64,000 nt of DNA, from the NCBI GenBank assembly GCA_039920665.1, contig JBDSDH010000136.1, forward strand, positions 32,140 through 96,139, in the 5' to 3' direction. The notes beneath the pieces are model-generated. The model saw nothing but the letters and a program-made list of their open reading frames with translations, had not been told where the DNA came from and made no database searches. Made by a program: the position numbers and the translations under genes. The stretch comes from WLMZ01 sp039920665 (GTDB lineage Bacteria; Actinomycetota; Acidimicrobiia; Acidimicrobiales; Ilumatobacteraceae). Positions 17,763-25,795 of the stretch are shown here, piece after piece; positions within the stretch are counted from its first letter, which is position 1; each line of letters starts with the position of its first letter.

Positions 17763-18751
17763 GGCTGCTCCCGGTAGAACGCGATCGTCGAGGCGATGCC
17801 GTCGGCGAGATCGATGGTGGAGGTCCAGCCCAACTCTCGGGCGATCAGCGAACTGTCGGTGCGGAACGATCCGATCGCGATCCGCTCGTGGTCGTCCGGC
17901 CACGGTGTTGTCTCGACCCCTCCGGCACTACCCGAAGCCGACACCATGATCGCTGCGATCTCGACCAGCGACGCGTCGGACGAATGACCGACGTTGTAGA
18001 CCTTGCCAACCGCTGCGCCGGCCGTCGCAGCGATGAAGGCTGCGACGACGTCGTCGACGTGCAGACAATCGCGACGTTGCGAGCCGTCACCGAACAACTG
18101 GATCGTTTCACCGAGGAGGGCCTTGCGGACGAAGACCGGTAGGAAACCCAGTTCATCACTCGTCAGCCGCTGGCGTGGGCCGTACACGTTCGACAGCCGC
18201 AGCGACGTCGTCGCCAGTCCGTACACCTGGGCATAGACCGAATGCATCTGCTCACCGGCGAGCTTGGCGACACCGTTGACATCGATCGGGTTGGCAGCGG
18301 TGGTTTCGTCGACCGGCAACGACGAAACCCTTCCGTAGACCTGGCGGGTCGAGGCATGTACCAATCGAGCGGTCGGGCACACCCTCCGAAACGTTTCCAG
18401 GAACTGGGCATGGTCGATCAGATTGAGCCGCAGATCCAGTTGCGGATCGATCATCGAAGCGGTGTGGCTGACCTGGCCGGCAAGGTTGAACACGACGTCG
18501 GCCCCGTCGAGCACGTCGGCCACCCGGTCGTCGCCGATGCCGATGCCGATCAGAGACGCATCCACGTCGATGCTCGCGAGGTTGCGCACGTCGCCACCGT
18601 GACTCGGCACCATTGCATCGATGACGGCCACCCGCGCGCCCGCCGCGACGAGGGTATGGGTCAGGTTGGCGCCGATGAAGCCGCACCCACCGGTCACGAC
18701 ACAGCGTGCGCCGCTGAGCACAGCCGCTAGAGCCCCCGGGTCGCGATCCAT
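17741..18751 (-). CDS. NAD-dependent epimerase/dehydratase (extended SDR)
   Basis: 336 aa from MDRDPGALAAVLSGARCVV; a GTG one codon earlier (18754) has TAGCTT 7 nt upstream and may be the true leaderless start. The NAD motif is VVTGGCGFIGANLTHTL, and the conserved SxR/YGPRQ and RDCLHVDDVV blocks of UDP/dTDP-sugar SDRs are present. The catalytic YxxxK is not canonical: the segment reads DVNGVAKLAGEQ, with Asn where Tyr is expected and the Lys kept. The Ser/Thr partner is in HASTRQVYG. It should act on a nucleotide sugar upstream of the DegT enzyme. Confidence 0.9.
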   Translation of the reverse strand: MDRDPGALAAVLSGARCVVTGGCGFIGANLTHTLVAAGARVAVIDAMVPSHGGDVRNLASIDVDASLIGIGIGDDRVADVLDGADVVFNLAGQVSHTASMIDPQLDLRLNLIDHAQFLETFRRVCPTARLVHASTRQVYGRVSSLPVDETTAANPIDVNGVAKLAGEQMHSVYAQVYGLATTSLRLSNVYGPRQRLTSDELGFLPVFVRKALLGETIQLFGDGSQRRDCLHVDDVVAAFIAATAGAAVGKVYNVGHSSDASLVEIAAIMVSASGSAGGVETTPWPDDHERIAIGSFRTDSSLIARELGWTSTIDLADGIASTIAFYREQPWYLSST

Positions 18752-18806
18752 CACGGCTGCGAAGCTAGTGGTTGGAAGAGCAACTGCGACGCAGCCCGAT
18801 GCCTCC

Positions 18807-18820
18807 GGTTCGATCGAACC
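18807..18820. promoter_or_regulatory. Perfect 14-bp palindrome in the epimerase/methyltransferase divergent gap
   Basis: GGTTCGATCGAACC is fully self-complementary and lies in the 87-nt gap between divergent starts, 18 nt from the methyltransferase ATG. It is a candidate operator. No partner regulator is encoded beside it. Confidence 0.35.
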
Positions 18821-18838
18821 AGCTGCCACACTGGCCGA

Positions 18839-19582
18839 ATGGATGCTGACGAGTACCGACGAATGGCTGAAGCCGGCGAGCGCCACTGGTGGTATCGCAG
18901 CACACGCAGCCTGCTGCGCCAGCTGATCGAGCCGCATCTCGATCGGTCGCCGCACGCTGTGCACCTCGATGCGGCCGGGGGCACCGGAGCGACCGGCGGA
19001 TGGCAAACCGAGTTCGCTCCCACCGTGCTGCTCGACTTCGAACAGTTCGCGCTGCAGGCAGCCGTGGAGGACTACCCGGGTTATCTGCCGATGCGCGGCG
19101 ATCTCAATTCCCTGCCGTTCGTCGACGAGGCGTTCTCGTCGGTGCTGTGCGTCACCGCACTGTGCCACCGGATGAATCCCAACCCCGCTGCGATCGTCGC
19201 CGACTTCGCCCGGATCGCCAAGCCGGGCGCTGTCGTCGCGCTGATGGAGCCCGGAGGCAAGCGCCTGTGGCGCAGTCACGACGACGTCACCCACACCGGA
19301 CGCCGGTTCAGTATCGGCGACCTGAAGTCGATGGCGATAGCCGCTGGTTTGGAGATCATCACGGCAACCGGCGCCTACAGCTTCCTCGTCCCGCCCGCCT
19401 ACGTGATGGGCAAGATCGAGAAGGGCAAGGCCAAGAGCGATGTCGGGCGCAACGAGTCCGGCCTCGGCGGCCTGCTCGGGGTGATGGCCGCTGCAGAGCG
19501 CAAGCTGCTCAGGCGTTGGCAGTTGCCGTTCGGCCTGTCGGCGATCGTGATTGCCCGCAAGCCTGTCCGATCACGCCTCTGA
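18839..19582 (+). CDS. SAM-dependent class I methyltransferase
   Basis: 247 aa from MDADEYRRMAEAGERHWWY. The AdoMet motif I is VHLDAAGGTGATGGW, the acidic end of strand 2 is VLLDFEQFAL, and motif II/III is LCVTALCHRMNPNPAAIVADFARIAKPGA. The N-terminal ERHWWYRSTR segment is common in methyltransferases of glycan and lipid clusters. The acceptor is unknown. It diverges from the epimerase, so a sugar or glycan O-methylation role is plausible. Confidence 0.87.
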   Translation: MDADEYRRMAEAGERHWWYRSTRSLLRQLIEPHLDRSPHAVHLDAAGGTGATGGWQTEFAPTVLLDFEQFALQAAVEDYPGYLPMRGDLNSLPFVDEAFSSVLCVTALCHRMNPNPAAIVADFARIAKPGAVVALMEPGGKRLWRSHDDVTHTGRRFSIGDLKSMAIAAGLEIITATGAYSFLVPPAYVMGKIEKGKAKSDVGRNESGLGGLLGVMAAAERKLLRRWQLPFGLSAIVIARKPVRSRL

Positions 19583-19621
19583 TCCAACGGCTCTGGTCCA
19601 CGGCTCCCGGGGTCGGCGTTC

Positions 19622-19636
19622 TACCCTGGCGGAATG
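19622..19636 (+). promoter_or_regulatory. Leaderless-type promoter for the LLM oxidoreductase
   Basis: TACCCT, six bases (GGCGGA), then ATG. There is no separate Shine-Dalgarno position beyond this short stretch. Confidence 0.5.
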
Positions 19637-20671
19637 ACATCGCTGAAGCTCGGCTACAACACCGGATATTGGGGCAGCGGGCCCCCGACGGGCGCGCTCG
19701 AATCGATCCAGGAAGCCGAGCGGCTCGGCTTCGACAGCATCTGGACCGCCGAGGCCTATGGCAGCGACTGCCTGACTCCACTGGCGTGGTGGGGCGCGCA
19801 GACCGAGACGGTGAAGCTCGGCACCGCGATCACCCAGATAAGCGCCAGAACCCCAGCGGCGACGGCGATGGCAGCAATGACGCTCGACCATCTCAGCAAT
19901 GGCCGGTTCATCCTCGGCCTCGGAGCAAGCGGGCCGCAGGTCGTCGAGGGTTGGTACGGCCAGCCCTATCCGAAGCCGCTGGCCCGCACCCGCGAGTACG
20001 TCGAGATCGTGCGCGACATCATCCGCCGCGAGCAGCCGGTGAACCACAGCGGCGAGTTCTACAACATGCCCTCTGTCGGCGGGTCCGGACTCGGCAAGCC
20101 GTTGAAGAGCACGATCCATCCCCTGCGCCAGGAAATCCCGATCTTCCTCGGCGCCGAGGGACCGAAGAACGTGTCGCTCGCCGCCGAGATCTGCGATGGG
20201 TGGCTGCCGCTGTTCTTCAGCCCCAAAGAGGATGCGTTCTATCGAAACCGCCTCGCTGAGGGCTTCACTGCGTCCGGCGACGCCACCAAGGCCGACCGGT
20301 TCGAAGTCGCCTGCACGGTCACGATCGTTCCCGGCGACGATGTCGAGAAGTGCGCCGACATGGTCCGGCCGTTTCTCGCTCTGTATGCGGGTGGGATGGG
20401 CGCACGCGACGCCAACTTCCACTTCGAGGTGTTCGCCCGGATGGGCTACGAAGACGTTGCCTTGCGCGTCCAAGAACTGTACCTGCAGGGCAAGAAGGCC
20501 GAAGCGGCGGCCGCGATCCCGCTGGCAATGGTGCAAGACGTCGCCCTCGTCGGGCCACCGGACAAGATCCGGGCCGAACTCGAGCAGTGGAAGGAAACCT
20601 GCATCACCACGCTGCTGGTGAGCGGACCCCGCCAGGTCCTGCCGCTGTATGCAGAGATGGTGCTCGGCTGA
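19634..20671 (+). CDS. LLM-class, F420-dependent-type oxidoreductase
   Basis: 345 aa. A luciferase-like TIM barrel is indicated by LGYNTGYWGSGPPTGALESI, AERLGFDSIWTAEAYGSD, KLGTAITQISARTPAATAM and GRFILGLGASGPQVVEGWYG, the usual layout of actinobacterial F420-dependent LLM proteins. The C-terminal region has PDKIRAELEQWKETCITTLLVSG. It probably carries out hydride transfer with coenzyme F420 (FMN is the alternative) on an unknown substrate, possibly in lipid or xenobiotic metabolism. The length is typical. Confidence 0.9.
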   Translation: MTSLKLGYNTGYWGSGPPTGALESIQEAERLGFDSIWTAEAYGSDCLTPLAWWGAQTETVKLGTAITQISARTPAATAMAAMTLDHLSNGRFILGLGASGPQVVEGWYGQPYPKPLARTREYVEIVRDIIRREQPVNHSGEFYNMPSVGGSGLGKPLKSTIHPLRQEIPIFLGAEGPKNVSLAAEICDGWLPLFFSPKEDAFYRNRLAEGFTASGDATKADRFEVACTVTIVPGDDVEKCADMVRPFLALYAGGMGARDANFHFEVFARMGYEDVALRVQELYLQGKKAEAAAAIPLAMVQDVALVGPPDKIRAELEQWKETCITTLLVSGPRQVLPLYAEMVLG

Positions 20672-20734
20672 TCACGGATCCGGGCATTGATTCCCCGGAC
20701 ATGCACGTGTCTCGGCGGGCGACTGCCCAGCTTG

Positions 20735-20750
20735 TACGTTGGCACGCATG
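20735..20750 (+). promoter_or_regulatory. Leaderless-type promoter for the M29-like gene
   Basis: TACGTT is followed by 7 nt (GGCACGC) and the ATG at 20748, supporting this start over the TTG 9 nt upstream. Confidence 0.45.
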
Positions 20751-21740
20751 GAAGAGTTCGTTCGGCGGATCGTCGATGCTCTGCCGACGGCGACCGGGAA
20801 GGTGCTGATACGCGACCGGGCCGGACACGGCTCGCTCGCCGAATCGGTCGCTCAGGCTTGCGCTGCTCGCGGGCTGGCGCCGATCACCGAATACGTGTCG
20901 AACGCCGAGCTTCGCCGTGTGATCGGCGCGTCGTCACCGGGCCAGCTGTCCTGCTGGGATGTCGAGCGTGCAGGTCTCGCCGCAGAGATCGGCGGGCTGA
21001 TCGTACTCGGCGGATGGCGACTCGACCTGGCGGGTTTGGCTCCCGAGTCGGTCGCTGCGTGGGCGGCTGCAACGGGTCGCGTCGAGGCCGTGATCGAACG
21101 TCGTCGAGTACCAACCGTTGTCGTGGCGGTTCCGACCGAGGACGTCGCATCACAACTCGGAATGTCGATCGAATCGCTCGAATCGCGCGTCATGCCGAGC
21201 ATCCTTGTGTCGGCCTCAGAGTTGAATCTGGCGACAGACCGCGTGGTGACCCTTCTCGATCGCGGATCGTCGATCGAGGTGCGTACGGCTGTCGGCACAC
21301 TGGCGGTCGAGCGGGGACAGCGCCCGCTTCTCGTCGACGACGGTGTCGTCGACTCCTTCGATATCGCGGTCGGCGCCACCGTCTCGAATCTGCCGGCAGG
21401 TTCGGTGTACTGGACAGTGCTCGAGGATTCGACCAGAGGCCGAGTCGAGTTGGTCAACGGCGCGGTGCTGGAGTTCGGCCCTGACGGCCGTGTGACGTCG
21501 GACGAGTTCGCCGGCGAAAGGGTGTCGCACATCGGCATTGCGACGAATCCGCTGGTCTCTCGATCGATCGGATGGACCATCGTCGACGAGCACCGACCCG
21601 GAGCGGTGTTCTTGGCGCTGGGGGAGAACCGCTACCTGGGCGGCGAGAACGCCTCGGCGATCAACGTCGACCTGCTGCCCTCATCACCAACGGTGGTCAT
21701 CGACGGAACGACGGTGGTCGCCGACGGCGAACTCGTGTGA
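20748..21740 (+). CDS. M29 aminopeptidase-like protein with degenerate metal site
   Basis: 330 aa. The C-terminal half follows the layout of M29 (AmpS/PepS) metallopeptidases: TVSNLPAGSVYWTVLEDSTRG for the NLPxGEVF block, GERVSHIGIATNPLV for the GE.xIGTN block, and IVDEHRPGAVFLALGENRYLGGENASAINVDLL for the DEK.xGTxHxAlG...GG.NxSxiHwD block. Several expected metal ligands are replaced: the Glu of GEVF is Ser, the His of HxAlG is lost, and HWD is NVD. The protein may therefore be a non-peptidase homologue. N-terminal residues 1-110 form an alpha/beta region. No export signal is seen. Confidence 0.7.
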   Translation: MEEFVRRIVDALPTATGKVLIRDRAGHGSLAESVAQACAARGLAPITEYVSNAELRRVIGASSPGQLSCWDVERAGLAAEIGGLIVLGGWRLDLAGLAPESVAAWAAATGRVEAVIERRRVPTVVVAVPTEDVASQLGMSIESLESRVMPSILVSASELNLATDRVVTLLDRGSSIEVRTAVGTLAVERGQRPLLVDDGVVDSFDIAVGATVSNLPAGSVYWTVLEDSTRGRVELVNGAVLEFGPDGRVTSDEFAGERVSHIGIATNPLVSRSIGWTIVDEHRPGAVFLALGENRYLGGENASAINVDLLPSSPTVVIDGTTVVADGELV

Positions 21741-21815
21741 CATGCGTTCCCCTGCCGGGCTGGATTGCTGGCTGCAACTACAATCTCGACGACCCCTGCC
21801 CGACCCGGAACGACC

Positions 21816-23147
21816 ATGAGTCCCAACGCCACCGCGCCCCGATCGACATCGACTGCCAAACCCGGTACGGCTCGGGCAGCACTCGGCTATCGGGATTTCC
21901 GGATCATCTTCATCGGTCTGTTTGCCAGCAGCGTCGGCACATGGATGCAAAATCTCGCTCTGCCGGCGTACATCGACGATCGCACCCACCAGGCCACCTG
22001 GGTCGCGATCATTGGTTTCGCCCAGCTCGGTCCTCTGCTGCTGCTGTCGATCCCCGGCGGTGTGATCGGCGACAAGTTCCCTCGCCGCCAATGGCTCGTC
22101 ACGAGTCAGGGCGCGCAGTTGGTCTTCGCCGTTGTGATCGCAATCCTGATCGCCAACGATTCGTCGCTGTGGGCGATCTTCGCGGCGCAACTCGGGATCG
22201 GTACGTTCAACGCGCTCGGTGCGCCCGCAATGCAATCCTCGATCCCGCTCCTGGTCAGCCGCGAGGATCTGCCAGGGGCCCTGAGCCTCAACTCGGTGAT
22301 GATCAACGGCTCGCGCGTCATCGGGCCGATGCTCGCCGCAGCATTGATCGCCTTCGGCATCACGATCCCGCAGATCTTCCTGTTCAACGCCGTCACCTAT
22401 CTCTTCGCGATCGGGGCGATCTTGATGATCACCATCCCCCACGTCAGCAGCGAATCCGTCGAGCGCGGGATGCAGAAGCTGCTGACCGGTATCCGCATTG
22501 CTCGCGAGCGGGAAGTGCTGTCTCGGATGTTGCTGACGATGGCGTTCTTCTCGTTCTTCTGCCTGCCGTATGTGAGCCTTTTTCCCTCGATCGCCCGGCT
22601 CAACTTCGGTATCGACTCCGACGGATCGACGTACAAGTGGATGTACGCGACGTGGGCGCTCGGCGGAGCGCTCGGCGGACTCGCGTGCGGCGGCGTGTTG
22701 CTGCGGTTCGATCGCCGCAAGGTGATCGTGAACGCGTTCCGTGGCTTCGCCGCGGCGATGCTGGCGTTCGCTTTCGCGTCGGGTCCGGCGCTCGCGATCC
22801 CCATCGGTTTCCTGCTCGGCTTCTTCTACTTCATGGCCGTCACGCCGATGTCGACGGTGTTCCAGATCAACATGCACAACCACGAGCGGGCGCGGGTGAT
22901 GTCGCTGTGGTTCATGGCGTTCGGCGGCACGGTCCCGATCGGAGCGCTGCTGCTCGGACCCGTTGTCGACCGGTTCGGCGTGAAGCCGGTGCTGATGCTG
23001 GCGGTGGCTGGGGCGATCTTCCTCAGCTGGTGGGCAGACCTGATCCGCCGGCCTGCGGAATCACTGTTCGAGGACGACGGCAGCAAGCCGCTGGAGCCCG
23101 GCTACCAGGCTGCCTTTGATCAGCACGGCGTCGTCGCCGGCGAGTAG
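21816..23147 (+). CDS. MFS transporter, EntS/MFS_3-like
   Basis: 443 aa from MSPNATAPRSTSTAKPG, with CCGGAA upstream. About eleven to twelve membrane helices begin with YRDFRIIFIGLFASSVGTWMQNLALPAYI. The loop 2-3 signature is GGVIGDKFPRRQWLVTSQ. The fold resembles the enterobactin-exporter (MFS_3) group, so drug or small-molecule efflux is likely, with unknown substrate. A TACAAT element at 21778-21783 is a candidate -10. The last 87 nt overlap the convergent murF gene. Confidence 0.9.
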   Translation: MSPNATAPRSTSTAKPGTARAALGYRDFRIIFIGLFASSVGTWMQNLALPAYIDDRTHQATWVAIIGFAQLGPLLLLSIPGGVIGDKFPRRQWLVTSQGAQLVFAVVIAILIANDSSLWAIFAAQLGIGTFNALGAPAMQSSIPLLVSREDLPGALSLNSVMINGSRVIGPMLAAALIAFGITIPQIFLFNAVTYLFAIGAILMITIPHVSSESVERGMQKLLTGIRIAREREVLSRMLLTMAFFSFFCLPYVSLFPSIARLNFGIDSDGSTYKWMYATWALGGALGGLACGGVLLRFDRRKVIVNAFRGFAAAMLAFAFASGPALAIPIGFLLGFFYFMAVTPMSTVFQINMHNHERARVMSLWFMAFGGTVPIGALLLGPVVDRFGVKPVLMLAVAGAIFLSWWADLIRRPAESLFEDDGSKPLEPGYQAAFDQHGVVAGE

Positions 23148-24359
23148 AGCGGTCACGGTCGTTGGATCCTCGGTCGGGACGATCCCGTAACGATCCGTGC
23201 CTGCCGCAACGAGTTCCACCCCGTGTTCGGCCGCCAGCTCGGCGATCATCGCGTGATCCGCAACCGGATCGGCGAGTTCGGCCATCACGCCCAGGATCGC
23301 TATCCGGCGACCACTCACATCCATCGCCGCAAGGGCCTCGATCGCAGCGCGCATCGACGACGGGTTGGCGTTGTAGGCGTCGTTGATCACGAGCGTGCCG
23401 CGGCGATTGCGACCGACCTGCATCCGCGAGGGCGAGAGTGTTGCCTCGGCCATCGCAGCAGCGGCAGCGGCAACATCGACGCCACACGCACCCGCGACCG
23501 CGATCGCGGCGGCAGCGTTGGTGGCCATGTGCGCGCCGCTGACGGCGAGCGCCACCTCGGTTGCGCCCCACGGTGTGTGCAGCCGGAACCGTGGCCGAGC
23601 GAGTCCGTCGAGAACGAGGGCGGTGATCCGCACATCTGCGTGTTCATCGATTCCGAACCGCAGCACCGCTGCGTCGGTCATGGTGGCCATTGCACTGACC
23701 CGCTCATCGTCGGCGTTGAGGATCGCGATACCGTTGCCCGGCAGCGCCTGCACGAGTTCGGCCTTGGCTCTTGCAACCCCCTCGATGTCCCCGACCAGTT
23801 CGGTATGAGCAGCTGCGACGCGAGTGACGACGCCGATCGTCGGTCGGCCGATGTCGCACAACCGAGTGATCTGGCCGAAGCCCCGCATGCCCATCTCGAG
23901 CACGAGCGCTTGGGTGTCGTCGGCAGCGCCGAGGATGGTGACCGGCAGACCCTGCTCGTTGTTGAACGATCGTTCGTTGGCGGCAGTGCGTAGGCCGGCG
24001 CCGAGAGCTGCTTTGGCGAGGTCCTTGGTGCTCGTCTTGCCGACCGAGCCGGTCACGCCGATGACCTCCGCGTCGAGTTGGTCGCGCCCCCACGCCCCGA
24101 GCCTCAACAGCGCTGCGGCGGTATCCGGCACCACGATCTGGGTGCCATCTCCGGTTGCTCGCTCGACGAGCGCAGCACCGGCCCCATCGGTCATCGCGGC
24201 GGACACGAAATCGTGGCCATCGCGTTCGGCAACCAGGGCGACGAACAACTGCCCGGCCGCGATCGAGCGACTGTCGAACGACACGCCGTCGAGCACTGAG
24301 TCAGCCCCGATCAGCGAGCCACCAGTGGCCTGGGCGACGTCGGTTGCAGAGAAATGCAT
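23061..24359 (-). CDS. murF: UDP-N-acetylmuramoyl-tripeptide--D-alanyl-D-alanine ligase
   Basis: 432 aa from MHFSATDVAQATGGSL. The ATP loop is VIGVTGSVGKTSTKDL. Conserved Mur ligase blocks are ANERSFNNEQGLPVTIL, LVLEMGMRGFGQIT, ILNADDERV, VINDAYNANPSSMRAAI and the ending VLIKGSLVAGLQRL. It joins D-Ala-D-Ala (made by Ddl) to the UDP-MurNAc-tripeptide in the cytoplasm. It diverges from ddl with only 38 nt between start codons, all part of one palindromic promoter. The C-terminal 28 codons overlap the MFS gene on the other strand. Confidence 0.96.
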   Translation of the reverse strand: MHFSATDVAQATGGSLIGADSVLDGVSFDSRSIAAGQLFVALVAERDGHDFVSAAMTDGAGAALVERATGDGTQIVVPDTAAALLRLGAWGRDQLDAEVIGVTGSVGKTSTKDLAKAALGAGLRTAANERSFNNEQGLPVTILGAADDTQALVLEMGMRGFGQITRLCDIGRPTIGVVTRVAAAHTELVGDIEGVARAKAELVQALPGNGIAILNADDERVSAMATMTDAAVLRFGIDEHADVRITALVLDGLARPRFRLHTPWGATEVALAVSGAHMATNAAAAIAVAGACGVDVAAAAAAMAEATLSPSRMQVGRNRRGTLVINDAYNANPSSMRAAIEALAAMDVSGRRIAILGVMAELADPVADHAMIAELAAEHGVELVAAGTDRYGIVPTEDPTTVTALLAGDDAVLIKGSLVAGLQRLAAVVLEQ

Positions 24360-24360
24360 G

Positions 24361-24396
24361 CCGAAACCGTAGTGGTGACGGCAACTACGGTTGCGG
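24361..24396. promoter_or_regulatory. Palindromic bidirectional leaderless promoter between murF and ddl
   Basis: The arms at 24361-24373 and 24384-24396 (CCGAAACCGTAGT against its mirror, one mismatch) flank a 10-nt centre. Each arm contains TACGGT, placed exactly 6 nt before a start codon: murF ATG at 24359 on the minus strand and ddl ATG at 24398 on the plus strand. This is the TANNNT-N6-ATG arrangement expected for leaderless transcripts on both strands. The opposing arm would supply each -35 region or an operator. Confidence 0.65.
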
Positions 24397-24397
24397 A

Positions 24398-25579
24398 ATG
24401 GCACCTGACGACAACGCCGATGCGATCGACGAAGCCACCGTGGTCTCGACCCCGGACCCGGGCACGAACTCGACTCTGCACCTGACCATGGACTCGACCG
24501 TGGACGAACGGATCAACCTGATCGTGATCTTCGGTGGCCAGTCCGCAGAGCACGACGTCAGCTGCGTCACGGCGACACACGTCCTGCGTGCTGTCGATCA
24601 GGCGCGCTACCGGGTCACGCCGATCGGAATCGATCGCGAGGGAAATTGGCAGTTGGCGATCGATGCCCAGCGCGCGTTGAACGCCGGGCCGGATCAGCTG
24701 CCGTCCCGGTTGGAAGCCGTGGGCGACAGCCTCTCCCCCACGCCGATGCTGAGCTCGGCCGCCGCTGCCGGTCCTGTGGTGGTGATGCCGCTTCTGCACG
24801 GTCCGCTCGGCGAGGACGGCACGGTACAGGGGCTGCTCGAACTGATGGATGTGCCGTATGTGGGCAGCGGAGTGCTCGGCTCGTCGGTCGGCATGGACAA
24901 GGCGATGGCCAAGGAAGTGCTCGGGTTCCACGGCATCACCCAAGCCCGATGGATCAGCCTGCGCGAACACGAAGTCACCCCCGCCCGCTTGCTCGATGTG
25001 GTTGCGTCGCTCGGTTTGCCGGTGTTCGTCAAGCCGTCGAACATGGGCTCGTCGGTCGGGGTGTCCAAAGCGGCGACGATCGAGGAACTTCTGGCCGCGG
25101 TCGAGTTCGCTCTCGGCTACGACGAATGGGTCGTGATCGAGGAATCGATCACCGGTCGTGAGATCGAGGTCGCCGTCCTCGGCAACCTCGAACCGGTCGC
25201 CAGCTCGCCGGGTGAGGTCGTACCCGGCAAGGAGTTCTACGACTACGAGGACAAGTACGTCGACAACAGCGCCGAGTTGCTGATTCCCGCTCCGCTCTCT
25301 GCAGAACACACCGTCGAGGTTCAGCGTCTGGCTGTCGACGTCTACCGCGCCCTTCGCTGCGAAGGCCTGGCCCGGGTCGACTTCTTCTTCGAGGATCCCG
25401 CAACGGGTGGCCGCGGATTTTTGATCAACGAGGTCAACACGATGCCCGGCTTCACGCCGATCTCGATGTACCCCAAGATGTGGCAACAGTCCGGCCTCTC
25501 GTACCCGGCGCTGGTCGACAAACTGATCGATCTCGCGATCGAGCGCCACCAGCGCCGCCGCCGCAACACCAAACGCTGA
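24398..25579 (+). CDS. ddl: D-alanine--D-alanine ligase
   Basis: 393 aa; an N-terminal extension of about 38 residues precedes the usual start of the fold (INLIVIFGGQSAEHDVSC). ATP-grasp features are HGPLGEDGTVQGLLELMDVPYVG, VFVKPSNMGSSVGVSKA, EESITGREIEVAVLGN, GKEFYDYEDKYVDNSAELLIP and the Mg ligands in GFLINEVNTMPGFTP. It makes D-Ala-D-Ala, the substrate of the divergent murF product. The YDYEDKY loop is of the ordinary D-Ala-D-Ala kind, not the VanA/VanB depsipeptide kind. Confidence 0.95.
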   Translation: MAPDDNADAIDEATVVSTPDPGTNSTLHLTMDSTVDERINLIVIFGGQSAEHDVSCVTATHVLRAVDQARYRVTPIGIDREGNWQLAIDAQRALNAGPDQLPSRLEAVGDSLSPTPMLSSAAAAGPVVVMPLLHGPLGEDGTVQGLLELMDVPYVGSGVLGSSVGMDKAMAKEVLGFHGITQARWISLREHEVTPARLLDVVASLGLPVFVKPSNMGSSVGVSKAATIEELLAAVEFALGYDEWVVIEESITGREIEVAVLGNLEPVASSPGEVVPGKEFYDYEDKYVDNSAELLIPAPLSAEHTVEVQRLAVDVYRALRCEGLARVDFFFEDPATGGRGFLINEVNTMPGFTPISMYPKMWQQSGLSYPALVDKLIDLAIERHQRRRRNTKR

Positions 25580-25594
25580 CGCCGCCGACACCGT

Positions 25595-25774
25595 CGGATG
25601 TTTGCTGCTCGACCGGGCGGACACCAAACACCCTGCACCACAACCGCCGGATGTTTCCTGCACGACCGGGCGGACACCAAACACCCCACACCACAACCGC
25701 CGGATGTTTCCTGCACGACCGGGCGGTCACCAAACACCCCGCACCACGACTGCCGGCCGTTTGCTGCTCGGGCG
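25595..25774. repeat. 53-bp intergenic tandem repeat, three copies plus a partial fourth
   Basis: Units begin at 25595, 25648, 25701 and 25754 (truncated). Shared core words are GGATGTTTCCTGCACGACC, GGGCGGACACCAAACACC and CACCACAACCGC. The GGATGTTT and AAACACCC words can pair imperfectly, so each unit may fold. A diverged array of the same family is at 43187-43316. It lies between the ddl stop and the TetR stop and may help terminate both. Confidence 0.85.
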
Positions 25775-25795
25775 TCGAAGTCGGGCGAGGGAGCT

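Noticed and set aside
24398..25579. Van-type D-Ala-D-Lac ligase
   Set aside because: The active-site loop is of the ordinary YDYEDKY D-Ala-D-Ala type and the gene is paired with murF, without vanH/vanX.
25595..25774. CRISPR-like array
   Set aside because: Repeats are contiguous with a 53-bp period and no unique spacers; no cas genes nearby.
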